From the NCBI GenBank assembly GCA_037157565.1, contig JAZHRO010000012.1:5296501-5360500 (forward strand): a stretch of 64,000 nt of DNA, written 5' to 3'. Source of the stretch: Thalassia testudinum. Taxonomy: Eukaryota; Streptophyta; Magnoliopsida; Alismatales; Hydrocharitaceae. Below, one piece after another: positions 23,503 through 35,011 of this stretch (the stretch's first letter is position 1; each line of letters starts with the position of its first letter). Position numbers and translations under genes: made by a program. The notes under the pieces were generated by a model. The model had not been told where the DNA came from. It was given only the letters and a program-made list of their open reading frames with translations, and searched no databases.

Positions 23503-24104
23503 CACATCAACTCAAATGGAAGGGTCCAATCAGGTGCTTGCAAGATAGGCACGATTTTGAGGGCCTCCTCAAAACTTGGAAGGCCTCAGCATACTTTGTA
23601 TCAAAAACGAAGGCAGTATCCTTCTCTAGTAAGTTGCAAAGTGGCCTAGAAATCTTGCTGATGTCTTTAATGAAGCTCCTATAAAAGCCAGCATTGCCTA
23701 GGAATGATTAGATCTGCTTGACATTGGTAGGCGGTGAAAGCTTTGAAATGGACTCAACCTTTGCTTTATCCACTTCTAAACCTCGCTCAGACACTACATG
23801 CCTAAGAATAATGCCTTGCTGAACCATAAAATGGCTTTTCTCCCAGCTAAGCACCAATCTTGTCTCTTCACAGCAAGTAAGAGCTTTTTCTAAATGCGAG
23901 AGACAGTGGTCAAATGAAGAGTCATATATGGAAAAGTCATCCATGAAAACCTCAATGAACTCGTCAATCATGTCTGAAAAGATGGACATCATACACCGCT
24001 GAAATGTTTCTGGAGCGTTACATGTCCAAATGGCATTCAGTGGAAGGCAAATGTGCCATAAGGACTCGTGAAAGTAGTGCGCTCCTGGTTGTCAGGAAAA
24101 ACAA
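23503..24104 (-). pseudogene. Element C: RT second half and connection
   Basis: Minus strand. The part 24104-23993 holds the YGTFAF and MPFG motifs. The frame at 23992-23708 holds the Athila RT active site FIEVFMDDFSIY, then [16 protein letters not shown] and VDKAKVESISKLSPPTNVKQI. Below 23708 it continues with FYRSFIKDISKISRPL, the start of the connection domain. There is a stop in FAFH*MPFG and small shifts. 23503-23507 and 24100-24104 are target duplications of the flanking solo LTRs. Confidence 0.88.
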
Positions 24105-24924
24105 TGATGAGAACCTCATCATGAGCCTTAACTAGCTTATTTTGACCTAAGAAAGAGAACAAAAGCTCCTACATAACCAAAAGAAAAGCCTAACTCAAGA
24201 GATTACTAATCTGGGAAGAGAACATGAAATAAAGGGTAAAAATGTAATTTTACCATTACGATACATTAACGGGATTTCTCAGGATCTAAACATAGGTTAA
24301 TTGGACTTAATAAAAGAAAACATGGGATGGTTCAGTCAGAAAAGGGTTATTGTGAAATTTAAGAATTAAATGACATTCTGTAACCCTAAAATAAACCCAC
24401 TTAAATTCACAAGGTTCCAGACAGGATAAAAATCAACTGAACCCTCTAAAATTCATGGAAAAGTATCCCCTAGGGTTTATAACCTTCAATTTAGCCTTTG
24501 GAACCTATTTTGACCTAAATTGGGGTCCATGCACAATATTTGACCTAATTTGGGTTTTTATGCAAAATATCCAGTCACACATAGTCAAACCTAAAATCCA
24601 ACTTCACCATTGAATTCCTTAGGTCCAACTTAGGTTTGTACCAAAATTTAGACCTAAGGGAAGGTCATCTTGACCTACTTTGCAAAATGATCCACCCAAT
24701 TACATTCTGGCCCTTAACTTTTGGAAACCCTTGCAAAAACCCCCTCAACTTTTTGTCACTTTATTCATTCAGGTCCATCTGCCATTGCAGTAGGGACCCA
24801 TACCTCTGACGAGGTTTCGAATCGATTTTCTCCTCATTTCCCTAAGGAGCTGCTCCCAGATTTGAAAGGGGAGCTCTCTGCAAAGCCCCCTATCACATGA
24901 GTAGCTCCCCATGCCCTGAATCGC

Positions 24925-24960
24925 CCCATACCTCTCATGCGTTCGCACGAGAGGTATGGG
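24925..24960. promoter_or_regulatory. Promoter-proximal palindrome, second solo B LTR
   Basis: cccatacctctcatgcg and cgcacgagaggtatggg around TT, with one mismatch in 17 pairs. Compared with the copy at 21454 the stem changes atc/gat to acc/ggt, so both arms changed together. TATA box 70 bp downstream. Confidence 0.7.
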
Positions 24961-26612
24961 TTTCACTCCAGCCATGCCTCTGGCGAAGACTTTTGGCCAC
25001 CTCCTTGCGACTCTCCCTCTACCAGTGCCTATATAAGAAGATCCAGATCCCTCTGCATGAAATAAGCTTGTTTTAGCCAGAGATATCCCTTGAAATTCGT
25101 CTCTCCTCATCTTCAGCCATCTGCCCATAGGATCCGGAGACTTTTCCTCCCTCCTCTCGCCACTCTGCCACCGTACCAGTGGCAAAGTCATCTCCACCTC
25201 GTTCCACCACACCGCACCGTACCCGTGCGCGCCCCTCCGACCCCTTCCTCATTGCCGTCATCCTTACCTCAGGGCATTCATCTCTGGTGATGGCTAATAC
25301 ACGCCGCTTGCCCTCCACCTCCCCCCTTCGTCCAGAGACCCACAGATAAGTTCCTCCTCTCCCCCTCTTCATTTCCCCTCTCTTAATTCACACTTTCAAC
25401 CCCTCGACTGCCACTTACCAGCACCATCGTTCCCATCTCCGGCCAACCACCAGCGAGGTGTCTACGTCACTTCCACACCTTCATCCACCTCGCCAGACCC
25501 CTCAAAACCTTCGCCACCATCCACTGAGCACTTTCCCCATCTCCACTGCCCGCCACACATACTCCACACCTCCACCGAATACACCCATCACAACTGCCAT
25601 AGAGCGACCTAGGCACACACGCCTAGGCTACCCCGCAGCCAACCACCCAGCTAGGCATCTTTGCCGTGACATGGCGAAGCTTCCCATGTGCTCTGATGAG
25701 GCCGTAAGGCCGTATGTGTGAATCTCAAGTCAACCCCCCTTGTCGCCATTAGCGATGGCTTGAAGGAGCTCGCAAGTATCGCTTCAGGCCGCATCAACCC
25801 AGGAGTTGCACTCCAGGTGGCACGCTTTGAGTGCACACACACATCCAGGCCAAGAATGAGCCTGGAGAGCAACTGCAGCTGCGACGATTAGGCGAAGTCC
25901 TCCTGCGCGGGTGCGAGCAAAGCTGGTGGGACATTTAGTCCCACCTCGTAAACTCAAGGGTACGCTGTGACACTTAAATTGAATTTCTGCTCTTATCTCA
26001 TCACCTCCAGTACACAGGGGTGAGGTCCCACTCACCGTTCACACCTCATCCGCGGCCTACCCCCGTGGATCTGGCACCCGACCAGATTACCTATCCCACG
26101 CACACCTCGCCCACCACACATGCTGATGGGCCTGGACCCGGGTGTGCTTGACCCGATTCGATTACCCAGCTCTGGGAGAGCATTCTAAAGAGCGAAATAG
26201 AGAGAGAGATGCAGGGAGGGTAGGGGATAAGTTTTGCTCTCTATCCTGTGCAGAGACAGAAGGAGAAGGAAGAGGCAGCTGGTGAAGAAGGACTTGTGAA
26301 GGAGAAGGTGTGGTTGAAGGCAAAGGCAGAAGAAGAAGGAAGAACTCAAGGCAGAGGAGTGGTAGAGGAAGAGAAGAACAAGAAGAAGAAAAAGACTGCA
26401 AAGGCCAATCAAAGAAGAAGGAGGAGGCACAGTAGAGAAAAGAAGATAGAGAAAGACTAAGAAGAGAAGAAGAAGAAGCCAAGGAGGAAGCCGCAGAAGA
26501 AGAAGAAGAGGAGCAGCTGAAGATAGAGGAAGAAGACAGGAAGGAGGAAAGCCAAGTGAAGAAGAAAAGAAGAAGAAGGAAGAGTGAGCACTGTAGTAAT
26601 CACCAAATAAGC

Positions 26613-26635
26613 CGTCTGATTCACAGAATCAGACG
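26613..26635. repeat. Hairpin with CAGACG motif downstream of the purine tract
   Basis: cgtctgattc and gaatcagacg with spacer aca, a perfect 10-bp stem. Related agacgt/cagacg hairpins follow the purine tract at 23233-23260, 29939-29961 and 36486-36508. G holds an array of cagacgt-type words at 20086-20270. Confidence 0.55.
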
Positions 26636-26963
26636 TCTGAGAAAGGAAAGACAGAGAAAGAAAGAAGGAGAAGGTGCAGCCAAGCAGAAGAAAGAAAAAG
26701 GAAAAGAAAGAGAAGAGAGAAAGAAGAAGAAAGGCAAATTTATTTTTGGATTTTCTATCTCTAGTTTTCATATACATTAGACTGCATTGATATCATCTTT
26801 TGAGTAATTTGAAATTGTGATTTAGTTTCTAAAATACCAATTTGCTCCCTGAGTTCGACCTCGGACATTTTCATTTTTTAGTAATAAAATTGTTAATTGT
26901 TTATACGACGATTTCAAACTATACTGTAACGAATGTCTTTTTAAAACACGATCTCGTCGTTCA

Positions 26964-27661
26964 AACAATTAGACGACAATTTGATTTTACTCAGAATATC
27001 CATCGAGAAAAAAGAAGTATTTATTCCCCACCAATCTCTCCAGGATCTTATCAATAAATGGCAAAGGGAAGTGGTCTTTCTAGGTTGCGGTGTTAAGGCG
27101 GTGGTAGTCTATATATACCCTCCATCCTATTGTGGGTTGGGTGGTGACTTGTTCCCCTTTTTCATTGATCTCCACCGTGAATCCTACCTTTTTGGGCACC
27201 ACGTGAATAGGACCGACCCATTTACTATCAGAAATGGTGTAGATTACCCCCGCATCCAACCATTTTAAAATTTCCTTCTTCACCACTTCCCGCATGTTGG
27301 GGTTTAATTGCCTCTGCGCATCTCGGAAGGGTTTCATGGAGTCATCCATGTAAATGTGATGCATGAAGAGAATCGAGTCAACCCCTTTGCTGTCAGCTAT
27401 AGTCCTAGCAATGGCTTCCGTGTGCTGTTTTAGCCATTCAATTAATGCTCCCTCCTGCGTCCCAGATAGAGCAGTTGAGATGATGACAGGGAGCGTATCA
27501 TTGGACCCAAGGAAAACATATTTGAGGGTCTCTGGATGGGGTTTAAGCTCCAAGTCAAGAGCTTTGTGAATCAAGGGAATTATGTATGATGTCCCCACCT
27601 CCGATAGCGGATCTACCTTAATTGTCCATGGCAGGGAGAGGGACTCGACTTTGACACCTAA
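26964..27661 (-). pseudogene. Element C: end of protease linker and RT first half
   Basis: The minus-strand frame (27661-27080) contains LKYVFLGSNDTLPVIIS, NPNMREVVKKEILKWLDAG, VHVVPKK-like text and WRVYIDYHRLNTAT. Below it come [16 protein letters not shown] and FFFLDGYSE, then a stop. These are the RT fingers and the D of the first catalytic motif. It joins RT at 24104 after the solo LTR. The far edge (27657-27661, cctaa) is the left target duplication of B1. Confidence 0.88.
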
Positions 27662-30229
27662 TGATGATAACGTCATCATCAGCCATATCTAACTTTAATT
27701 AGTCATAATCAAGGAATAAATTATCCTACATAATCGTCAAAGAGACGTAATTCATTACACATCCTTTCTGAGAGATATAGTAAAATAGGGGTAAAACTGC
27801 AGTTTTAATAGCATATCTCAATTGCAGTACAATCATGGGATTTCTAAGGGGTTAAATAAAAGTCAAATGATCTTAAATGTCTAACAAGAGGATCCGTACA
27901 GACAGAAATGGGTTTTCGCGTGTTTTAAGAATTAAATTACTTCTGAAACCCTAAAAATAGACCTGCTTGATTAACTAAGGTTTTGGTTAGAATAAAATTC
28001 ACCTAAACCCTCTAAAATCCATAGAAAAATATTCTCTAGGGTTTGGCATCCTTGATTTGACCATCAAAATCCGTTTTGACCCAAAATAGAGCCATAAACA
28101 GACTTTTGCCCTAATTTGGGTTTTTACATAAATTACCTAGTCAAACGAGGTCAAAACCAAAATCAGACTTCATAAAATTCCTTGGTTCCAAATTAGGTTT
28201 GTACCAAAATTTGGGCCCAATCTAAAATCATCTTGACCAAGTTTGCAATTTGGTCCAAGTCTGACTTTCTTTATCTCCAATAGCCCCTTATCTTTTGAAT
28301 TTCTTACAAACAGGCCCCTATCTTTGTCATCACTCTTTGCATTTAGGTCCCTCCATTATAGCGGAGGAATCCTTCTCCGACGACCTTTGATTGAAGAGAA
28401 CTTGTCCTCTAATCAATGAATCTTTTCCAAAATTGAAAAGGAGATTCCTTGAGAAGTTCTCTCTCCAATGAATCCGGTCATGAGTGCAACAACCTTCCCA
28501 ATCTCTCATGCGAACGCATGAGAGATTTGAGTATCTTTCACGCTTTCATCTCCGGTGACCTTCCAAGCTTAGGAAGCTTGTTCCCAAGCTCTAATCACCC
28601 TCCAGAGGCTTATAAAAGAAGCCCCAATGCATACCGTCCATTGAAAGCTCGATTTCAACCAGATCTACCCCAACTTCTTCCCTCCTAATCCAGCTGAAAG
28701 GCTCCTCGAGCTCTAGCGATCCCCTATGCCTCTCCTCACCATAATCGCAATACCGACGACAGATCCTCCTTCCATGCCTTCCTCCGCATCGATCAGTACC
28801 AGCCAGCGCCTCTATCTCCATCCTCGCCGTCCAACCCTCACCGGAGCAGTTCTCTTCCACGGCGTCGGCTATACCATACCCAGCATCCTCCTTACCCCTT
28901 TCTTCAATTAGAGTAGCTAGTTAGGTTTTGATAGCATCGTAGATTAGTTTCCCTCTCTCTATCTCTCAATTTGACCCTCGACGCCGCCAATCACCTTCAT
29001 CTTCTCTGTCTCCGACCGAACCTCCGACGAGGCGTATCCGCCACTACATCCCTCCATCCGCCTCTCCAACCACCTCATCCACCCGCACAAAACCCCCATC
29101 CTATTTCAATCTATTACACACCCAACCGTTACACCGAACAAACCCACCATCGTGCACCATCTCCGACCTCCGCAGACCTCCTCAGCCACTCTCACTCCAC
29201 GCTACACCAACCACCACATTTGCCGTCTCACGGTGACCCTGCCGAACGTTTCTAACAGGGCCAAAAGCCCGTTCTTGTGTTTCCAGGGTACAGGTCTTCA
29301 CACCCTTGCCAGAGTTGCTCGTTTGGAGCTTCAACCTCTGTTCATGCAGCTGACGTCCCAGGCTTCGACTCCAGGCGCTGCGGAATTCCTCCAGGAACAC
29401 AACCTAGGGACCAATTTGGCCCTTTGACCGAGCCTTTGACTAGAATTAGACAAAGCAGCTGCCGCGGCCAGTGCGCGAAAGAAGCAAGGGACCTTTAGTC
29501 CCACATCGAAAGCGGTAGAATGGTTGAAGGCGCATAAAAGGAAAAAGTGTCTAGGGCTTATCACCTCAAGTCACACGGGGTGAGGTCCCATTAGCCTCAC
29601 TTGATCCGACCCGCCTAAGCTCTCACTCCTCGCTCACCTCCCACTGCCAGTGAACCTGGACCCGAGTACGCCCTTAACCTGAATACCCGATTACCCGTTA
29701 CTGTGGAAGGCTCTGGGAGAGCAGAACCCAGAGAGAGAGAGAGAGAGAGCACGAGGGCAAAGGGGGGTTTTTGCTCTCACTGATACCTGTGCAACACTTA
29801 GTCGTAAGAAGAAGCAAAGAAAGAAAAGAGGAAAGGAAGAAAGAGCCTATGCAGAGAACCAAAGAGAGAAAGAAGAAGAAGGCAGAAGCAGAGAAAGGAA
29901 GAAGAGAGACCCTTGAGTCTCTTGAAAAACACCGTAGCATCAGACGTTTAAGACATCTGATCTCATATTCTTTCCTTTGCTTATTTTTGAATAATTGTTC
30001 TATGTATTCATATACTCATGTCATATACTGCACATTAGTTTTTGAGTAATATTTTGTGTTCAATTACATTATATATTGAGATTAGCGCGTGAATTCCATA
30101 TTTGCTCCCAGCAAGCGACCTCGGACTTTCATTCGAGTATAAATTTTATCTGTTATTCGAGCAATTTTTGAGGAATTATTACTACAACGAACGCATCTTT
30201 TAAATCCCCTCGATCTAGCCCTCTCAACA
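27662..30229 (+). repeat. 5' LTR of B1
   Basis: 2568 bp with the promoter palindrome at 28500-28527, the TATA box TATAAAAG at 28611, a purine tract at about 29806-29910 and a U5 ending CTCTCAACA. The segment about 28453-29250 is absent from the 3' LTR. Frames at 28449-29564 are chance frames in C-rich text. Confidence 0.88.
28500..28527. promoter_or_regulatory. Promoter-proximal palindrome, B1 5' LTR
   Basis: aatctctcatgcg and cgcatgagagatt around AA, a perfect 13-bp stem, 84 bp upstream of the TATA box at 28611. Confidence 0.7.
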
Positions 30230-31470
30230 TTTTGGCGCCGTTGCCAGGGAGCAACACGCAATTCACCGCTATTCTCCTGCTATATTTTGATTATATTTGA
30301 GCACTAACTTGCCCTATTTGCTTTATTGTGATTTTGCGAGGTACTTCACGAGGAGATCTTCCGCGCAAATCAACCACTCCAACGTAAATCAACCACTCCA
30401 GGGTAGGTAACTTCTCTATTCTTCTCTAATCAACCTCTTAATCTTAGGAAGACAAAAAGGAAACAATCAATTAGGAACTACCTACCTTATTTTTCATGGT
30501 AATTATCATTTAAAAGGCAAGTTTCGTGATTTGCAAAAAAATTTTTTCAAATCTGATTGAAGCTTGAGACGATTCTGTTTAGAATTCCCTAACCCCAAAT
30601 TTCCTGTGTCTATTAGGGATCATGCTTAATTTCTGATCATCTTGGACTACTCACCTTCTTGTTTGAGTCCAAGGTGTACATGTTGAGATCAAATTGGATG
30701 CAGAATAGAGCCAATTAGGGTTTGACATTAGGGTTTGGAGTGCTAGTACACATTTTTGCCTGAATTAAAGGAAAGTTACCCTCCCACATTTGTGTGCTAC
30801 CCAAGCCCTTGATTGAAAAGATCTAATCAGAAAAATCCTAAAATCAGGCTCTAATTTCACTTAAATCTTAAAATCTTTGACCTAATAACCTGGAAGTAAA
30901 ATCAGGGTGATTTCTAAGTCTTGACCTAGATCTCATTCTACCATCTTTAGGACAAGTTAGGTGAGGTTGGTCTACCTAGTAGGCCACCTAACCTCCAAAT
31001 TAAGTCACAAGTCAAAATTAACTTCTAATCAAGTGGAAGTAAGGCACAAATTAGGACTTAAAATTGGTTGACTTAAGAGGTCAAGTTATCCATTCTGGTC
31101 TACCTGGACCCTCAGTGACAAGGAAGGTCGGGTGGGGGAAACCCTGTAACCCGTGGGGATGCTCTACCGTGTAGGGGTTTTTGTGGGACTCTCCTTTCCT
31201 GGCTACCCAGGTAATTCTCAGGTGGATGACTTTCTGATCCAGGGGTATCATCTGCCCCGAACCTCTATAGTCATCTAAAAATCTTTAAGTGCCTTGATTG
31301 GGTCAAAATTCACATCCAGTCCTTCATCCCTTCTATTTAGAACACATACACAGGAAGGCTATTAGGTTTTTAACCTTAGAGGCCTCATTTGATCTTCTTG
31401 GGGATTTCTAAATCTAAATCTAATCTTGAGTTTTGATTCTACATCTTGATTCCACCATTTGATTCAAAAA
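30230..31470 (+). other. Leader of B1
   Basis: 1.2 kb without a long frame. Apart from the primer site, no promoter or gene is visible. Repeated phrases of the type 'gattag.gtttgacattaggg' occur, but I see no clear repeat array. Confidence 0.6.
30233..30249 (+). other. Primer binding site of B1 (tRNA-Asp type)
   Basis: TGGCGCCGTTGCCAGGG just after the LTR end CTCAACA. One base differs from the standard Athila site. Confidence 0.85.
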
Positions 31471-33300
31471 ATGCAGCCTGGCTATATAGGAAGACTATTT
31501 AGAAAATCGGAGTCCCAAATGAGCATGAAAGAAAAGATAATCGAGAATGCCTATAGAAATCATGAAGAATATTATAAAAGGGAAATGCTGGAAAAGTTTG
31601 TAAAAACAATAGACCTCATCACGAACTGTGTAGGGATAATATGGACACAAATGAAACACGGTTCAACTCGAGATCACCTATTAGCAAAACACAGTAAATT
31701 GGTAAAATTACACAATAATGATTGTTTGCAATATTGGTCAAATCCTTTAGTTTCGGAAGAACTCCAGAATTTTCTGAAAGAACGGGGAGAATTGTTGAAT
31801 GGGGTATATAGAACCATTGATCAAAAATACCCGTCAGAAGTTAAGATGACATCTTGGAGTAATTCCAATAATCCATGTAATTTCTCAAATTCGGGTGTGA
31901 TGATCAAGGTTGTTATGGGCCCTCAACCCAAATGAAATCTAATTCGAATTATGAACAAATTGGTACACCTGATCTTGAGACGGGTTGGGAGGATTCGATT
32001 GCAGGTGATCACGATTTTTAGCCAGCCCTAGAAAATCAAGAACCTAGTTCACCAAGCTTAGATTTCCCAGCACCTGTGATACTAAGATTGAATTAGAATT
32101 CTCGAGAGTGTAAATTCCATCCCTTATTCTGATAAGGTGACTCTCGAGAATAATTCCGACATCCCTGTAGAACCCAACCTAGATTCTAGTGATCCAACCT
32201 ACACCCTTAACCTGGAATTTGGATCTGAGCCTTATTAGGATGATTACAAGGTCTCGTATGATGGAAATCAGATTTTGAATTTGGATTATGATTCTAGGCC
32301 TGTATTTGATGAATGCACCTCAGTTCGATTTTGATTAGGTTTTCCCTACAAGCCAAGAACCCGAGCCCATGCCTAATAGAGACATTTGAGCTCAGAATCT
32401 AAAATTAGGTCAGACCCAAGTTAGGTTGCTAATCCTGCATCGCTTGATTTATGACATGGTGGAACCTCTGATCTCGAATCAAATTCAGAACATGATTCTC
32501 GCAAGTTCTCCGACGATTTCGAATCTTACTCTGATATCGGAGAACTGTTGTTTCCTGATGATTACAAGCCAACCTACGACCTCAGCATCCATGATCCATT
32601 CTTCAACTCTGACTTTGAGGTCCCTGATCCCGAGATCATTGATTCAAAATCAAGTTCCATTTAGATGGAATCATTTCTTTTTTATCCTCAAGAATCAGAA
32701 ACAGTAATTGCTGAGAGTGTCTACAATCCAAAGTTCGAATCTTTCTTGACTCAGATTTCTTTGATCCTATAAGCACTCTCCAGGCATTTACATTTGATTT
32801 TGATGGGTTCTATGAGGACTCTCTAGATACACCTACCTTTGAACATTTTCTAGAGGAGCCCCCACATACAGTTTTTCTTGAAGCCACCTCTTCTATAGCA
32901 CATATGGAACCTTCTCAAATCCGAACGCAACCCCGACCTGCAACCGGACTCAATTTCTACTCTGACTCTCCTTTTGATGAGCCGATTGCAGATGATTCTC
33001 CTCCACATTTCAATCGGGTTTCAGACTTCGATTAGACTATGAATCACGCCCCATCCTTCTCTGATCAATCTCGTACGGGTCCTACATCCTCCACAAACCC
33101 TTTTTCATTTGAGGGTCCCTACTCTGACCAGGCTGATCCAATTCAGCCAAACCCTAGCTTTTCACTTCCACATCTATTTGAGTCACAGAGTATATGGTGG
33201 GTTCCGGATCTACTGATCCACATCTATCAACCCGCCAGATTGATTGGGTTTAGCTGCATCATCAGCCTGCTGATCTAAACAAGCACATGGTTGGACCAAC
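31471..33300 (+). pseudogene. Replacement frame of B1: unknown acidic protein, decayed
   Basis: The ATG at 31471 opens a frame to 31935 (MQPGYIGRLFRKSESQMSMK). It has a helical, charged N-terminal part with WTQMKHGSTRDHLLAKHSKL. The same kind of text, acidic and rich in Asp/Glu/Ser/Pro (for example DSDFEVPDPEIID-like at 32600), continues with many stops and shifts to about 33300. I find no gag, protease, RT, integrase or env signature. The N-terminal part weakly resembles the A2 frame (W.Q..K......LL.K..KL spacing). Function unknown. It may be a captured host sequence or a structural factor peculiar to these elements. Confidence 0.5.
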
Positions 33301-35011
33301 CATGATATTGATCAAGGTGCTTGTTCTACAAAACTCGTCTGATTTGACCACTTCTTCTCCATACCATTTTCTACTCGGCTGAAGGCATTGAATTTAGTGC
33401 TTAACAAGAGGCAGCCTGTCATTCCAAAAATCCCGAGATCCTTCTGATTATACTTTTGTACTTCACTTCTACTGCACTCTGAGTTTAATTTTAGAACAGT
33501 TGACTCCACCTCTGGTACTCATATCAGAGCTTGAAATCGTCCGCAACAGTCATCCCGACTGATTAGCCTACCCGTTTATCATGTTCTAATCCTTGAACCC
33601 TAACTGTTTCATACCCTCCGTTATAATGAGGACATTGCAAAACTTAGGCATGGGGGGGTGTTAAAGTGCAAACATACAAAAATTCAAGTTTCTGAAAGGT
33701 TCTCACAAAAAAATACATATTCCAAAAAACCAAAAAATTTAAAAATTAAAAAAGAATAACAAAATTAGGAGAAGGGAGGAAAATTTGAAAGATTAAATTC
33801 ATATCATTCTTGAGGAGAAGAGAGGAGGTGATTTTTAAATGTCAAAAATGAGCAACAATTTGAAATAAAAGGAGTTAGTCATTAGTAAAAGATTAAGGAA
33901 TCTACTTAGTTCTAGACCAAATCAAAAAAAAGAAATAAAAGACAAAAGTGCTATGAGACACAGAAGATTAGTATGAGTGCTGATCTTAGGCCTCTTGGGC
34001 TGTGTTTTAAGCTTAAAAGTTCAAGTATCCATTAAGATCTGAATAATCCTCAAGAGGTTGAGGAAAATGTGAAGCTTAAGTATTAGGTCTAAGGCTTAGG
34101 GATTATTCGCCTTGTTAACTGACCTCTGGTTTGCGGGACTCAGTAACCTAAGCACCCTAATCCACACACAGTCTGGTTCAGTGCGCTTAATATCAAAATC
34201 ACGCAAATGCATTAATTCTATTTTGAAAATGCTACCTAGATTAGGAGTAGCTTAATCAACACAAGTTGACTTGGATGAGTCCCGACGCGGAGAGGCGGGA
34301 AATTCCCCTCGAAGATGTGCAATAACATACCATCTCCTCGGTGCTTGTCTCCTAGGATATCTAAATATACTACCGAGGGCACGTAAGCACCTTATGATGA
34401 TTCAGGTGCCATGGGCGGGATTATCCCGAAATGTCGATTGCCAGGGTCTGAATTTAGCTACAAAACGCTATGGGCGGCACTATCTCGAAGTGTCGAAAGC
34501 CAGGGTTCTCGGGGTTGCCATGGGCAGTGCTATCTCGAAGCATCAAACACCAGAGACCCTGCGAGGATTGATGGTGGGAGCAAGGAATCCAATACATACC
34601 ATGTTGTAAAGCCAATCCGAAGCTATAAATAAAGAAAAAAAGAGAGAGAGAAAACTCTCCAAAAATGCAAAAAAAAAAAAATTCTTCTATCTCTCTCTTA
34701 CAAAAACGCACTACAAACAGAACTGGGACTAACCATGTTTTAAAGCACGGGTGCTTTAACCGCGGAGTTCAACGAACCTTAGGTTAGTTCCTGTGGGCCT
34801 TAGAAACCTTCGTGGAAGACTGAGGCTAAAGCTGGTCAGGTCTGGATCTTGGTTGGTACTTGAGTACCTCTAGAACTATTGTTAGCATTCTGACCTAATC
34901 TACAAAGGAAAGCACACATCAAAAATCTGATCATAAAAAGACATGGTCTAAAATTTGAGTTGATTCCATCAGATTTTTCTAAGGGACTAGCAAAAGTTAG
35001 GTATGAGGGTA
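33301..35011 (+). other. 3' tail of B1 with internal and terminal polypurine tracts
   Basis: No gene is visible. The string 'cggctgaaggcattgaat' (about 33375) matches 'agctgaaggcactaaact' in A2 and 'agctgacggcattaaact' in A1. The internal motif aatgaggacattg...taggcatgggggg is at 33624-33660. The tail matches the reverse complement of the tail of C (14600-15900). The terminal tract agcaaaagttaggtatgaggg ends at 35009, two bases before the 3' LTR. Confidence 0.7.

Larger units (their letters stand above)
24105..26963 (+). repeat. Second solo LTR of family B inside RT of C
   Basis: 2859 bp, TGATGAGAAC...GATCTCGTCGTTCA, with a perfect 5-bp duplication aacaa at 24100-24104 and 26964-26968. The right edge was set by that duplication. 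It has a terminal hairpin TGATGAG/CTCATCA, a palindrome at 24925-24960, a TATA box at 25030 (TATATAAG), a purine tract at 26251-26738 and a 10-bp hairpin at 26613-26635. The frames at 24769-26780 are LTR shadows. Confidence 0.88.

Noticed and set aside
26157..26780. Lys/Glu-rich and Leu/Phe/Ser-rich frames as coiled-coil or membrane proteins.
   Set aside because: They read the two strands of a simple purine tract.
24964..26968. Right end of the second solo B LTR at 26967 (TCAAACA).
   Set aside because: That end gives no target duplication. Ending at 26963 gives a perfect aacaa on both sides.
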